DNA of 64,000 nucleotides from Hyphomicrobiales bacterium (GCA_900466945.1 UBNV01000011.1:100245-164244), one strand, 5' to 3'. Shown: positions 37,353-47,011, numbered from the stretch's first letter. Made by a program: numbers and translations. Notes: a model not told the origin generated them from the letters alone.

Positions 37353-38336
37353 TCAACCGTTCAAAAGAGTGATCTTGATGCTCTTGCTTGGATCCTGGCC
37401 GAACCCGAAGGCGGCGACGGCGTCCGTCAGGGCATAATCGTGGGTCTGGATTGGTGACAGATCGATGCCCGTGCGCTCAAGGAAGCGGATGGCGGCGGGC
37501 CATACGCCCGGCGACCCGATGCAGCCGCGCACCGTGAGGTTCTTCATCTGGATCTGGCCGATCAGGACCGGAACCTTGCGACCGATGTTGATCCCGACCA
37601 TCGACATGCGTCCGTCTTCGCGGGCGTAGTCAAATGCGGCTGCCAGCGATGCATCGTGACCGGAAGCCTCGATCACCAGATCCGCCCCATGGCCGCCGGT
37701 GAGTTCGCGAATACGCTCGGCAGCGCCGCCGTCCGTCGGGTCGATGGCAACGTCTGCACCGAGCCGGACCGCCACATCCCGCCGCGCTGCGAGCGGGTCA
37801 ACAACAATGACCCGCGCGCCCATGCCAATAGCGGCGGCCGCGGAGACCAGACCAATCGTACCGCCGCCAGAAACGACGACCGTCTCGCTCGCGTTGGTGC
37901 CGCCAGAACGAAGAACGGCGTAAAAACCACAGGTAAAGGGCTCAATCAGTGCGGCCTTCTTGTCATCGACGCCGTCGGGCAATTTGTGCAGCCATTCCGG
38001 GTTGACGTTGAAGTATTCGCGGTTCGCGCCACTCATCGAAAGGCCGAAGTGATGCAGGCGCTCGGGCGTGCGCACTACGCATTCCCCGACCACACGGTCG
38101 CCCACCTTAAAGCCTGCAACATTGCGACCGACCTCAACGATCTCGCCACTCCACTCATGACCAGGTGTCACGGGATAAGAGATGGGAATGATATATCGAC
38201 CGGCGAGAAGCTCGTAATCCGAATGGCAGATACCGACTGCCTTGGTCCGCACGAGCACTTCGTTCGGAGAGATTTCCGGCATGTCCAGATCGGCGATGAC
38301 CGGCTTGTCCGGCGCTTCGAATACCAAGGCTTTCAT
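37353..38336 (-). CDS. zinc-binding alcohol dehydrogenase
   Basis: 327 residues, medium-chain dehydrogenase. Zinc-site motif GICHSDYELL with Cys and the GHEWSGE His-Glu, and a nucleotide-binding GGGTIGLVSAAAA. The structural-zinc four-Cys loop is absent; instead the loop reads VVGECVVRTPERLHHF, so probably one zinc per subunit. It is 4 bases from the PRISE gene and 13 from the Gfo gene, tightly within the operon. It oxidises a secondary alcohol or sugar-like polyol. Confidence 0.9.
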   Translation of the reverse strand: MKALVFEAPDKPVIADLDMPEISPNEVLVRTKAVGICHSDYELLAGRYIIPISYPVTPGHEWSGEIVEVGRNVAGFKVGDRVVGECVVRTPERLHHFGLSMSGANREYFNVNPEWLHKLPDGVDDKKAALIEPFTCGFYAVLRSGGTNASETVVVSGGGTIGLVSAAAAIGMGARVIVVDPLAARRDVAVRLGADVAIDPTDGGAAERIRELTGGHGADLVIEASGHDASLAAAFDYAREDGRMSMVGINIGRKVPVLIGQIQMKNLTVRGCIGSPGVWPAAIRFLERTGIDLSPIQTHDYALTDAVAAFGFGQDPSKSIKITLLNG

Positions 38337-38349
38337 GATGACCTCCGCG

Positions 38350-39363
38350 TCAGAGACGTTCGACCTGGCCCGTACCGGCCGATTTCACAATGGCTTCCAG
38401 CAATGCGATGTTCTCGATCATGTCCTCTCCGCTGATCGGATAGATCTCGACACCACGAACGGCACGCGCAAACGCGCGCAAATTGTCCCGGACCGGTTCG
38501 GCAGGCGCCACTTCGCGCATGGTGATCGCCTGGCCCTTCCAACCCTCGGTGACGATCCAGCCGTCGGGCGCCTCGACATGCGCCTTGTCGCGCACCTCGA
38601 TCCACCCAAGCGTACCAAAGACGGCGAACCGCGAGACAAACGGCGTCGCAAGCGTTGCCGACACATAGGCCGAACCGCCGGACTTGAAGCGGATATGCGC
38701 ACTCATCGTGTCGCCCTGAGGTATTTCAGACGCAAGATTTTCGCAGGCGACACGCACGTCGGCCGCGGAACCCATCAGTTTTACCGAGAGGTCGGTGAGG
38801 TGAATGCCGGTGGCCGTCATTCCACCGGCCGGTGCCTGGGTGGCATTCAGCCGCCAGTTCGACGCATCGAGCGACAGGAACTTGTCATGGCTGAAATTCG
38901 CTTCGATCTGCAGCAGACGCCCAAGCCGACCTGCGGCCGCATGCTCAAGGATTTCTGCGATCGGCGGTTCGAAACGCCGCTCATGGCCCATACCGAGAAC
39001 AAGACCGGCGTCGCGGCACAGCGCGACGGATGCCTCGGCGTCGTTGCGGGTCATCGCCAGGGGCTTTTCACAGAAGACGTGTTTGCCTGCCGCGACGGCC
39101 TGCGCGATCTGCTCCTGATGCAGAGAATGCGGTGTCGCAAGCACCACGGCTTCGACATCAGGATCGGCCAGGGCCGACGCCAGATCCGACGAGAAGCGAA
39201 TGCCGAGATCGGCGGCGAAGGAACGGGTATCCGGATTCGGGTCGACGGCATGAACGAAACGCATTTCAGCCCCGCCCGCATGGACGAGCGTTGCCATTTT
39301 CTTGCCCCACCAGCCAAGGCCGACGATCGCCGTTCTGACCGGATTTGACGCGGAAGTGCTCAT
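38350..39363 (-). CDS. Gfo/Idh/MocA-family oxidoreductase
   Basis: 337 residues. N-terminal Rossmann fold (AIVGLGWWGKKMATLVHAGG), the EKPLA motif in FCEKPLAMT, and a C-terminal beta-sheet domain with GIHLTDLSVKLMG. Members oxidise inositols, sugars and other polyols at a ring carbon. The start overlaps the YciI stop in ATGA, so they are coupled. Together with the zinc ADHs it argues that the imported compound carries ring hydroxyls. Confidence 0.9.
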   Translation of the reverse strand: MSTSASNPVRTAIVGLGWWGKKMATLVHAGGAEMRFVHAVDPNPDTRSFAADLGIRFSSDLASALADPDVEAVVLATPHSLHQEQIAQAVAAGKHVFCEKPLAMTRNDAEASVALCRDAGLVLGMGHERRFEPPIAEILEHAAAGRLGRLLQIEANFSHDKFLSLDASNWRLNATQAPAGGMTATGIHLTDLSVKLMGSAADVRVACENLASEIPQGDTMSAHIRFKSGGSAYVSATLATPFVSRFAVFGTLGWIEVRDKAHVEAPDGWIVTEGWKGQAITMREVAPAEPVRDNLRAFARAVRGVEIYPISGEDMIENIALLEAIVKSAGTGQVERL

Positions 39364-39644
39364 CGGTTGTCGACCCTTTTATTGAAGGGATGAATGTTGA
39401 CGGATGCCCACACGCCATTGACGCTAAAGGGGTCTGCCTTGTTGAAGGCGACGACTTCTTCCTTGGTGTCGGCTTCGAACAGGAACAGCGAGCCGATCAT
39501 CGTCTCGTTGTCATCGCCGAGCAGCGGCCCCGAAATGACAGTCCTGGTCTTGCCGGATGCGAGATAGGCCTTATGGGCGTCGTAGTGGGAGAGACGTTTT
39601 TGCACGCCGTTCGGGTGGTCGAGACAATGGACGATGAAATGCAT
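39360..39644 (-). CDS. YciI-family protein
   Basis: 94 residues, ferredoxin-like fold. MHFIVHCLDHPNGV, the His-Asp pair in LSHYDAHKAYL, and GSLFLFEADTKEEVVAF with KADPFSVNGVWASV are diagnostic. Relatives include dehydrochlorinases and muconolactone-type enzymes that use the His-Asp pair. In an intradiol-cleavage cluster it may act as a lactone isomerase or dehalogenase-like enzyme; the substrate is not shown. Confidence 0.9.
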   Translation of the reverse strand: MHFIVHCLDHPNGVQKRLSHYDAHKAYLASGKTRTVISGPLLGDDNETMIGSLFLFEADTKEEVVAFNKADPFSVNGVWASVNIHPFNKRVDNR

Positions 39645-39789
39645 GGGGAACCCTTCTCATGTAGCTCTGGGTCGAGGAGGCATACCTCTCGAATACCCGG
39701 TCGTGGAGGCGATACCTGTCGGTCTCGGATGGTCTGATGCGCTGCCCAGGTCCCCGGTGAACACGCCGGCACTTAGGCAGCGCAAATCG

Positions 39790-40863
39790 TCAGGCCTTCA
39801 TGTTGACCAGGATCTTCATGTGCTGCGCGTTTGGATCGAGCAATGCTTCAAACCCTTTTGCCACCACATCGTCCGGAGTGATCTCGGCGGTGACGATCTT
39901 CTCCACCGGAAAGATGCCCGCCCCGATCATCTGAGCGATGCGCGGCCAGATCGTGACCGGGTAGCACCAGGTTGCCTCCACGGTGATGTCCTTCAGCGCC
40001 CAGAGCATCGCATCGATCGCTGCGGGCTTCACATGCAGTCCGACCTGGACAACCTTGCCTTGGCGGCGCACTGCCTTTGCACACAGATTGAGCGACGCCT
40101 CGGCCCCGACGCATTCGAGCGCCACATCCACGCCAACGCCGTCTTCGGTATGCTGTCTGAAGAGGCTTTCGGTATCCGTCTCGCGCGGATCGAAAACGAT
40201 CGCATCCGGCACAAGCGTCTGTGCCAGCGCGCGGCGGTTAGGGTTGAGTTCCGATACGAAAATCTTGGTCGCACCGGCCGCGCGGGTAGCAAGAAGGACC
40301 AGCGCTCCGATCGGTCCGACACCCGAGACCAGCACCGAGCTTCCGGCCTCGACGCCACCACGATCGACGCCGTAGAGCGCAACCGCTGCCGGTTCGATCA
40401 TCGCAGCCTGAACGTCGCTGACGCTGTCCGGGACCGGGAAAATGTTGTAGCCATTGACGACGGCTCGTTCGCCCATGCCACCCCAATCCCAGGACAGCCC
40501 GACGCAGGCCATCTTTTCGCTGAGGTGGTAAAGGCCACGCCGACCGTAATAATCGTCACGAGGAGAGATTAGTGGTTGGATCGAGACGCGTGCACCCGAC
40601 TGGACATGTGTCACATTGCGTCCGACCTCCACAACGCGAGCAGAAAACTCGTGGCCGAGGATCTGCGGAAGGACGGCACCTGAATAGACATGAGGCTCGC
40701 TCGGCGTCACGATTGGGCCAGCTATGTATTCGTGCAGGTCGGTGCCGCAAATTCCACAAACCAGCGGCTCGATGAGAACCATGTCGTCACCCAGCGGACC
40801 CGCAGGTGCGGGTACGTCTTCGACGCGAATATCCCTTTTGGTGTAATATCGAACGGCCTTCAC
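39790..40863 (-). CDS. zinc-dependent dehydrogenase, 2,3-butanediol dehydrogenase type
   Basis: 357 residues. I take the GTG at 40863 as start because it lies 6-7 bases after AAGGAG and yields the normal VKAVRYYTKRDIRVEDVP; an ATG 5 bases upstream is out of frame and stops after two codons. GICGTDLHEYIAG and ILGHEFSARVVEVGRNV hold the zinc ligands, SGVGPIGALVLL the cofactor motif. First gene of the minus-strand run, 145 bases before the YciI gene. Divergent from a hydroxyisobutyrate-dehydrogenase-like gene. Confidence 0.9.
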   Translation of the reverse strand: MKAVRYYTKRDIRVEDVPAPAGPLGDDMVLIEPLVCGICGTDLHEYIAGPIVTPSEPHVYSGAVLPQILGHEFSARVVEVGRNVTHVQSGARVSIQPLISPRDDYYGRRGLYHLSEKMACVGLSWDWGGMGERAVVNGYNIFPVPDSVSDVQAAMIEPAAVALYGVDRGGVEAGSSVLVSGVGPIGALVLLATRAAGATKIFVSELNPNRRALAQTLVPDAIVFDPRETDTESLFRQHTEDGVGVDVALECVGAEASLNLCAKAVRRQGKVVQVGLHVKPAAIDAMLWALKDITVEATWCYPVTIWPRIAQMIGAGIFPVEKIVTAEITPDDVVAKGFEALLDPNAQHMKILVNMKA

Positions 40864-41409
40864 GACATTTCTCCTTCCCACAACCCTTGCACACCACCTT
40901 CGGACCGGATGCGGCCAACGCGACTAAAGGTGCCGTCGTGCCCCGACCGCCAGAAGGCAGCCAGCATAACTCTTCACCGGCACCACGCTGGACCCCAAGC
41001 GGCACAGTGCGCACGTTTCCGCCGATCACTGACACCGCATCGACATCAGTTCTAAGCTACTCCATCAGCAACCAATTTTGCTTTTGACGATCCTCCATGG
41101 CCCGCTCGATCAACGGAAAACCGTGTGCCAGGCGGCACCGAGCCCTTCCGCATCGCCCCGATGATATCGCTCCTCCGACACCATGGTACGAACCGATCGT
41201 GACGCTAGCGGATCGTCCCAGAGGTCACATCTGTTGATTTATCCGAATTGGACATTTTGCTCCCAGCAATCGATCTGCACTTCGCCATTATACGTCCAGA
41301 TGGAGGCCTGCAGAGACCACAACACCGCATCTTCGCTGCAGGTAAGGATCTCGCGTGGCATGACGATCGGTCGTCTGACCGCAGTCAGCCATACGGGAGG
41401 GAGGACAAA
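40864..41409. other. 546-base divergent promoter region
   Basis: No gene seen. It separates the minus-strand catabolic run from the plus-strand dehydrogenase and HTH-SBP regulator genes, so it should hold promoters in both directions and the regulator's site. I find no convincing long palindrome. Confidence 0.5.
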
Positions 41410-42309
41410 ATGAAAGAGAACACCTCAATTGGATGGGCGGGCATCGGAAAAATGGGCGCGCCCATGAGCCGGCGCGTACTGGAAGCGGGCTATCGCGTCC
41501 ACGTCTTCGAACCATTGCCGGAAAACCGTGCCACTATTGTTGCCCAGGGAGCAAATGTTTCACATTCGCTGGAAGACCTCGCGGCATCATCGGATGTGAT
41601 CATTTTGACCATCCCCAATGACGCCGTGCTGAGGGATCTCGTCTTCGGTGAAAATGGTCTCTCAACCGTCATGAAGGCCGGGCAGATCCTGGTGGAGATG
41701 AGCACCGTCTCGCCAACCATCTCGGCGGAAGTCGACAATGCCATGGCTGAGCGGGGTGTGGCCTATCTCCGGGCCCCAGTCTCCGGCAGCACCGCAACCG
41801 CATCTGCCGGCACGCTTTCTGTAATGGCCTCCGGACCGGAGGATGCCTTCAAGCGTCTAGAGCCGATCTTCGAATGCTTTTCGTCTCGACGCTTCTACGT
41901 TGGCGGGGCAGAAGAGGCGCGCTATCTGAAGCTTGTCCTGAACGCTCTCGTGGGTGCAACATCCGCACTGCTTGGCGAAGCTCTGACGCTCGGACTGAAG
42001 GGGAACCTCTCTCTTGAGACAATGCTCAACGTCATCTGCGAGAGCGCCGTCGCTTCCCCTCTGATTGCGTACAAGCGGGACCTGCTGATTCAGCGCAACT
42101 TCGATCCAGCCTTTTCGGTGTCGCAGATGATGAAGGATTTCGACCTCATTCTCGACGCCGCCCGGTCCGACCATATCCCCATGTATATGGCCTCCATGAT
42201 CCGCCAGCAGTACGAAACCGCCTATACGGAAGGCCTAGCGGAAAAGGATTTCTTCGTTCTCTTCGAGCAACTCGAGCGGCGGGCGGGACTCATACCGCCG
42301 GCTGAATGA
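41410..42309 (+). CDS. NAD(P)-dependent beta-hydroxyacid dehydrogenase (3-hydroxyisobutyrate type)
   Basis: 299 residues from the ATG at 41410, after AGGGAGGA. Rossmann motif GWAGIGKMGAPMSRRVLEAG, the substrate motif APVSGSTATASAGTL and catalytic Lys in ARYLKLVLNALVG, as in HIBADH, tartronate semialdehyde reductase and GLYR1-like enzymes. It precedes the HTH-SBP regulator by 100 bases on the same strand. It may reduce or oxidise a C3-C4 product of ring degradation. Confidence 0.9.
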   Translation: MKENTSIGWAGIGKMGAPMSRRVLEAGYRVHVFEPLPENRATIVAQGANVSHSLEDLAASSDVIILTIPNDAVLRDLVFGENGLSTVMKAGQILVEMSTVSPTISAEVDNAMAERGVAYLRAPVSGSTATASAGTLSVMASGPEDAFKRLEPIFECFSSRRFYVGGAEEARYLKLVLNALVGATSALLGEALTLGLKGNLSLETMLNVICESAVASPLIAYKRDLLIQRNFDPAFSVSQMMKDFDLILDAARSDHIPMYMASMIRQQYETAYTEGLAEKDFFVLFEQLERRAGLIPPAE

Positions 42310-42408
42310 TCGCAAGACGGCGATGACAAGGGCCGAAATGCGGCTGGCAAACGACGGCTCGAGGGTCTACCAACGGGGTCTTGACGCGCGACGGACGGGG
42401 GAGCCGAC

Positions 42409-44097
42409 GTGAACGACTACGAAATGCTCAGGGTCATCGAGTTCCTGGACAGGACCCGCAGGCCATTTGGCGATGTCATCGGCGGTTTCGACGAAGATCC
42501 CGTCTGGAAGATCGTGGTCTTCCTGATCAAGTCGCACATTCACAGCCAGCCGGTCGCAATCTCTACGCTCGGCCAGGAATCCGGCCTTCCCTATGCGACC
42601 TCAATGCGGCTGATCAATCGGATGGTCGACTGCGGCTTTATCCTGAAGGTGCCGAAAAGCCCTGGATCCAAGACATTCTCCCTGCAACCGGGTGAAAAGC
42701 TGCTCCAGTCCTTCCAGATTTATGCGGGCAAGACGAAATCGCTGCTCGCGCAGACCCTAGGCCTCAGAGGCAGCGAGCAGGAGGAAGAGTACTATTTCGG
42801 CGGAACGCCGCTCGGTTCGCAGATCATCCCGCCAATGCGCCTGGTCCAGAAGCGGGCCGAGTCTCATATCGAGCTACGCTTTCTGCTGAACGACGACAAT
42901 TACTTCTCGGCCATGCGCAATATGTGGGCGGATTTCCGCAACAACCTCGCATCCAAGAAGAACTTCGATCTCCTGCCCCTTCCCGAACTCTATCGCAGGG
43001 TTCTCGAAAATCGTGACAAGCCGGTTTCGGACTATGATGTGCTGGCGATCAACATGCCCTGGCTCGGTGAGTTTGCCGAGAAGGGCATCATCCGGCCGAT
43101 CGACGCCCTGATCCAGAAGACCGGGATCAACCCTCTCGACTTCCATCCCTCCATCTGGTCGACGGCCCACTGGAATGGCCAGGACTATGGCGTTCCCGGC
43201 TATTGCACGATCGAGATCCTGGCCGCGCGGCGCGATCTCTTTGCGAATGCCGGACTGGATTATCCGAGGAAGTTCGAGGACGTCCTTTCGGCAGGACGTC
43301 ATTTCCATGCTCCGCAGAACGGCATGTATGGTGCGGTCTGGGATGGTGCACGCGGCATGCCGATCGCCTCAAGCTTCATGTTCTTCCTTGGCGCCTGCGG
43401 CCAGCCGACCATCTCGCTCAGACGCTCGCGCACCGGCTTCACGTTGGAGGGGGTGAACCTAGAGGAGCTGCAATGCACGATCCTATCGGATGCCGGGTTT
43501 GCCGCACTCGACTTCATGCGCCGGCTGATGGAGGTCTCGCCGCCCGATATTCTCAACATGGCATGGGACAAGACGCTCGACGTCTTCATGAAGGGCAAAG
43601 CCAGCCTCGGCTACTTCTGGACCATGCGCGCGGCGCGTTTCGAATACGACGTCCAGTCCGTGGTGAAGCGGCGGGTCGAATACCTGCCCCAGCCAGCCGG
43701 TCCGGGCGGAAACCGCGCTTCACCAATCGGCGGCTTTCTCTTCTGCATACCGTCTAATCTCCCGGAGGAACGCGTCGAACTCGCCGCAGATGCGATCGCC
43801 TGGATGGCCTCGCGGGAGGCAATGAAGGCGCATGTGAAAAACGGCTTCCCGATCGCACCCCGCTTTTCCGTCAGCGCCGACCCGGAAGCAGCGGCCAGCT
43901 CGCCAATCGTTCGGTTCGTAGATCAATTAGCCAAGAAGAACCTGCTACACACATGGCAGCGCCCAAAGATCCCGCAATATGCTGCTATCGAGCGAATTCT
44001 CGGCGAGGAGGTGCATGATGCCCTGTCTGGCGCGAAATCCGACAAGTCCGCGCTGTCGAGCGCATCCGACAGGATTGATAGGGAGCTTCGCGGTTAA
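42409..44097 (+). CDS. winged-helix regulator fused to an ABC-type solute-binding domain
   Basis: 562 residues starting at GTG after GGGGGA. Residues about 28-110 form a winged helix (VAISTLGQESGLPYATSMRL, then INRMVDCGFILKVPKSPGSK). From about 140 on the protein is an extracellular-solute-binding family 1 domain: DVLAINMPWLGEFAEKGIIR, AHWNGQDYGVPGYCTIEILA, RRDLFANAGLDYPRKFEDVL. There is no signal peptide or membrane segment, so it should be cytosolic: DNA-binding plus ligand-sensing in one chain. E. coli SgrR is a precedent for the layout, with a different SBP family. Its position suggests it controls the catabolic cluster and senses its substrate. Confidence 0.85.
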   Translation: MNDYEMLRVIEFLDRTRRPFGDVIGGFDEDPVWKIVVFLIKSHIHSQPVAISTLGQESGLPYATSMRLINRMVDCGFILKVPKSPGSKTFSLQPGEKLLQSFQIYAGKTKSLLAQTLGLRGSEQEEEYYFGGTPLGSQIIPPMRLVQKRAESHIELRFLLNDDNYFSAMRNMWADFRNNLASKKNFDLLPLPELYRRVLENRDKPVSDYDVLAINMPWLGEFAEKGIIRPIDALIQKTGINPLDFHPSIWSTAHWNGQDYGVPGYCTIEILAARRDLFANAGLDYPRKFEDVLSAGRHFHAPQNGMYGAVWDGARGMPIASSFMFFLGACGQPTISLRRSRTGFTLEGVNLEELQCTILSDAGFAALDFMRRLMEVSPPDILNMAWDKTLDVFMKGKASLGYFWTMRAARFEYDVQSVVKRRVEYLPQPAGPGGNRASPIGGFLFCIPSNLPEERVELAADAIAWMASREAMKAHVKNGFPIAPRFSVSADPEAAASSPIVRFVDQLAKKNLLHTWQRPKIPQYAAIERILGEEVHDALSGAKSDKSALSSASDRIDRELRG

Positions 44098-44462
44098 CGC
44101 ATCAACGCAACTTTAGCCTGCCAACCTGGCGCATGACGTAGTAATCAATGAGCGTGCGTTGGCTTATTGCAGTTGAACAGCTTCGAACAGTCGAGGGCCT
44201 CGTGGGTACAGTGTATGCGGCGAGATGCCTCTTGCTGCGTTCAACTCCAACCTATTCGATCGTTAGCGCCAAGCGAAGAACCCGTTATAAGATGTTAGGG
44301 CTCGGAGGCGACGTTGTCTATTCGCTCGCAGAAAGCCTTGCCACCGTCGCTGACCATGAGAATCGGATCATCTGTAGACCGGCAAGATGCAGATACGAAA
44401 CGGAGCCATGGACACGTCTGCTTTCGGGGCTAAGGCAAATGCGCCTCAATGACCGATGAGAC

Positions 44463-44498
44463 GGCGCAAAGCGGATATCATTTCCGCAAGGGGGCCGG
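44463..44498 (+). repeat. dispersed intergenic repeat, copy B
   Basis: The core GGCGCAAAGCGGATATCATT followed by TCCGCAAGGGGGCCGG has a twin at 51176-51210. GCGGA and TCCGC can pair around a 7-base loop. A related ACCACCAAAG stretch follows both copies. Confidence 0.65.
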
Positions 44499-44692
44499 AA
44501 GCGGACTATCCGCTTCTTTTCTAAGAACCACCAAAGCGGACCAGGAAGGGGTTTCGAAACGATCGAGTTCGTTACCCCACAAAATGCTGCAACCACTGGC
44601 GAGTGTTGCAGCATCGTCAAAACCGACTCCCCAGCTCCCAACCGATCAGCCAGCAGCGCCGTCCGAGAATGTTCAAAAGAGTGGGTGCTGAG

Positions 44693-44708
44693 TTTTACCG
44701 TTTTTAAC
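44693..44708 (+). promoter_or_regulatory. 16-base promoter motif shared with the PilZ gene
   Basis: TTTTACCGTTTTTAAC ends 62 bases before the GGDEF-EAL start. The identical 16 bases lie at 50541-50556 before the PilZ gene in the same orientation. It is AT-rich in a GC-rich region, so chance is unlikely. Confidence 0.6.
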
Positions 44709-44770
44709 TATTGATAAGTCGCTGATTAAGTGGCGCCAGTCATTGCTCTTGCACGGTCTGCAATTAGGCG

Positions 44771-47011
44771 ATGATCATGCTTCATCCAATCCCCCGTCCT
44801 TTGACATATCCGATCGGCCCGGATGAGGCGGAACGGTGTGCTGCCCTACATGAACTGGGCATCCTCGACACTACGCCAGACAAGAATTTCGACGCCGCCG
44901 TCCGCCTCGCCTGTTCTTCGTTCGACGTTCCGGTTGCTCTCGTTGCGATGCTCGACGAACAGCGTGAATGGTTCAAGGCCGCGACGGGGTGGGATGCAAA
45001 AGAAGCGCCGCGCGAATTGGCGTTCTGCAACTACACGATCCTTCAGGATGACGTTTTCGTTGTCGAGGACGCCGAACTCGACGCACGATTTTCGGGGAAT
45101 CCCCTGGTGAAGGGGGAGCCTGGCGTCAGGTTCTATGCCGGCGTGCCGGTCGGATTGAGCGACGAGCATCACCTCGGCACGCTCTGTATCGTCGACACCA
45201 AGCCGCGAACGTTGAGTCTTGAAGACGCTGAACTCCTGCGGACGCTCGGGCAGATCGTCTCCAATCTCCTGCGCCAATTTCATCAATCCCAGATCGAGAG
45301 CAAGCTCCGCGATCAACTCGATACCGAGCGTGTAGCAAACACGCAGAGAGAGCTTCAGCTTCGCGACAAGCAACATCTTCTCGAATACGCATCCGAACTC
45401 GCCGCGCTGGGTTCATGGGAATACAATCACAATACGGGAAAGATTGTCTGGGGGGCCGAAACGCGCCACATCCTGGGGCTGAAACCTATCGAAAATGTCA
45501 CTCTCGAAGCCGTGCGAGGCCTCTTCATAGGCGAAGACGAACTGAGATGGCAGCGCGAGTTCGCCAGGTTTGCAGCGTCCGCCACCTCCCTGCTTTTCGA
45601 AGGTCAGATCCACACTCCGGATGGCATGGAAAAGTGGATCCGGGTGCTCGGCAAAACCGAAAGCACTGGAGGGAGGATCGCGAAGTTCGGTTTGTTGCAA
45701 GACATCACGAAGGAACGGGAAACCCGCAAGCGACTCAACGATATGGCGGCGCGTGACAGCCTGACAGGGCTTTCCAATCGCTTCAGCCTCCTCCAACAAC
45801 TGCGCAAGCTGCAGGGCGATGAAACGCCATTTTCATTCGTCATGCTCGATCTCGATGGCTTCAAGTCAATCAACGATACCTTCGGGCATGCGGCGGGCGA
45901 CAAGTGCCTCAAACGCATCGCGCGCAAACTACGGATCCTGGAGGCACATGGTGCCTTTGTCGCACGTATCGCCGGCGACGAATTTGCAATTATTCTCCAG
46001 ATCCCCGGTGACCGCCGCGGGCTCGAGAGACGCATCGGTAAAATCGTTACGGCACTTGCATTTCCCATGCGCTTTCAGGAACAGACAGCCAATCTGACCG
46101 TCTCTATGGGCGTGGCGATACGGAGCCACGGCGCGCACTTCGATCCAGAAGCGTTGATCGCAGAAGCCGACATGGCGCTGTATGAGGCCAAGATCCAAGG
46201 TCGTAATCGATATTCATTCTTTCGTTCAGAAATGAGATGCCTGGCCGAGAAGAAGGCAAAGACGATCGTTGGCATTCGCAAGGCTCTAAGGAACGGCGAG
46301 CTAGAACTGTTCTATCAGGCGAAACTGCTGCTCCGCGACAATAGCCCTGCTGGACACGAAGCTCTGCTCCGCTGGCGACGCAAAGACGGCGGCGTGGAAA
46401 CCCCCGAAGCGTTTCGAGCGGCGTTGGATGATCCGCTACTCTCTGGAGAGATCACGGCGTTTGTCGTGAGATCGGCCCTCGATCAGGCGCGCGAATGGAT
46501 CGACAGGGGTGACGCAAATGTGTCGATCTCAATCAACATCGGCCCCCACCAATTTCGCGACAGCAACTTTCCGACGTTCTTGCTTGCAGAGATCAGGCGG
46601 CGGCACCTTCCTGCGTCCGCCATCGAGATAGAAGTAACGGAAGATGTTTTCCTGGGGCGCGATACCGGCGAGGTTCTCCAGACCTGTCGAACCTTCACAG
46701 AGTCCGGGCTGAGGATTTCTTTCGACGACTTCGGGACAGGTTTTGCGTCCTTGACGCACTTGTTGGATTTCCCGGTCAGCGCCATCAAGATCGATCGGTC
46801 GTTCGTCAGTCGGCTGGAAACTGAGGAGCGTGCCGCAGGCTTTCTGAAAGCAGTGTGCGACCTGGCTCATTCGCTGGCTATCGAAGTGGTCGCAGAGGGA
46901 ATCGAAACCATCGAACAATGCGAGCTACTTAAGTCAATCGGCTGCGATTACGGACAAGGCTACCTGTTTCATCGCCCCAGTCCGGCGAGAGAAATCTTCC
47001 CAAAATCGTAA
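44771..47011 (+). CDS. GAF-PAS-GGDEF-EAL protein, cyclic di-GMP turnover
   Basis: 746 residues, no membrane segment. GAF domain (about 24-165), PAS (about 185-300; ASELAALGSWEYNHNTGKIV), GGDEF (about 322-480) with AGDEF at 401-405, a form compatible with diguanylate cyclase activity, and EAL (about 490-740) with EALLRW at 530 and later NIGPHQF, EVTEDVF, DDFGTG and KIDRSF. Both catalytic sites look intact, so it may make and degrade cyclic di-GMP, switched by the GAF or PAS ligand. A motif shared with the PilZ gene lies upstream. Confidence 0.92.
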   Translation: MIMLHPIPRPLTYPIGPDEAERCAALHELGILDTTPDKNFDAAVRLACSSFDVPVALVAMLDEQREWFKAATGWDAKEAPRELAFCNYTILQDDVFVVEDAELDARFSGNPLVKGEPGVRFYAGVPVGLSDEHHLGTLCIVDTKPRTLSLEDAELLRTLGQIVSNLLRQFHQSQIESKLRDQLDTERVANTQRELQLRDKQHLLEYASELAALGSWEYNHNTGKIVWGAETRHILGLKPIENVTLEAVRGLFIGEDELRWQREFARFAASATSLLFEGQIHTPDGMEKWIRVLGKTESTGGRIAKFGLLQDITKERETRKRLNDMAARDSLTGLSNRFSLLQQLRKLQGDETPFSFVMLDLDGFKSINDTFGHAAGDKCLKRIARKLRILEAHGAFVARIAGDEFAIILQIPGDRRGLERRIGKIVTALAFPMRFQEQTANLTVSMGVAIRSHGAHFDPEALIAEADMALYEAKIQGRNRYSFFRSEMRCLAEKKAKTIVGIRKALRNGELELFYQAKLLLRDNSPAGHEALLRWRRKDGGVETPEAFRAALDDPLLSGEITAFVVRSALDQAREWIDRGDANVSISINIGPHQFRDSNFPTFLLAEIRRRHLPASAIEIEVTEDVFLGRDTGEVLQTCRTFTESGLRISFDDFGTGFASLTHLLDFPVSAIKIDRSFVSRLETEERAAGFLKAVCDLAHSLAIEVVAEGIETIEQCELLKSIGCDYGQGYLFHRPSPAREIFPKS

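Larger units (their letters stand above)
44098..44770. other. 673-base intergenic region
   Basis: No gene I can support; short open frames on both strands lack protein-like composition. It contains repeat copy B (44463-44498), a further CCACCAAAGCGGACC stretch shared in part with the region near 51280, and the 16-base motif at 44693-44708 in front of the GGDEF-EAL gene. Confidence 0.5.

Noticed and set aside
44148..44459. A 103-codon plus-strand frame in the 673-base gap before the GGDEF-EAL gene
   Set aside because: No family pattern, no ribosome-binding site, and it ends at the dispersed repeat.
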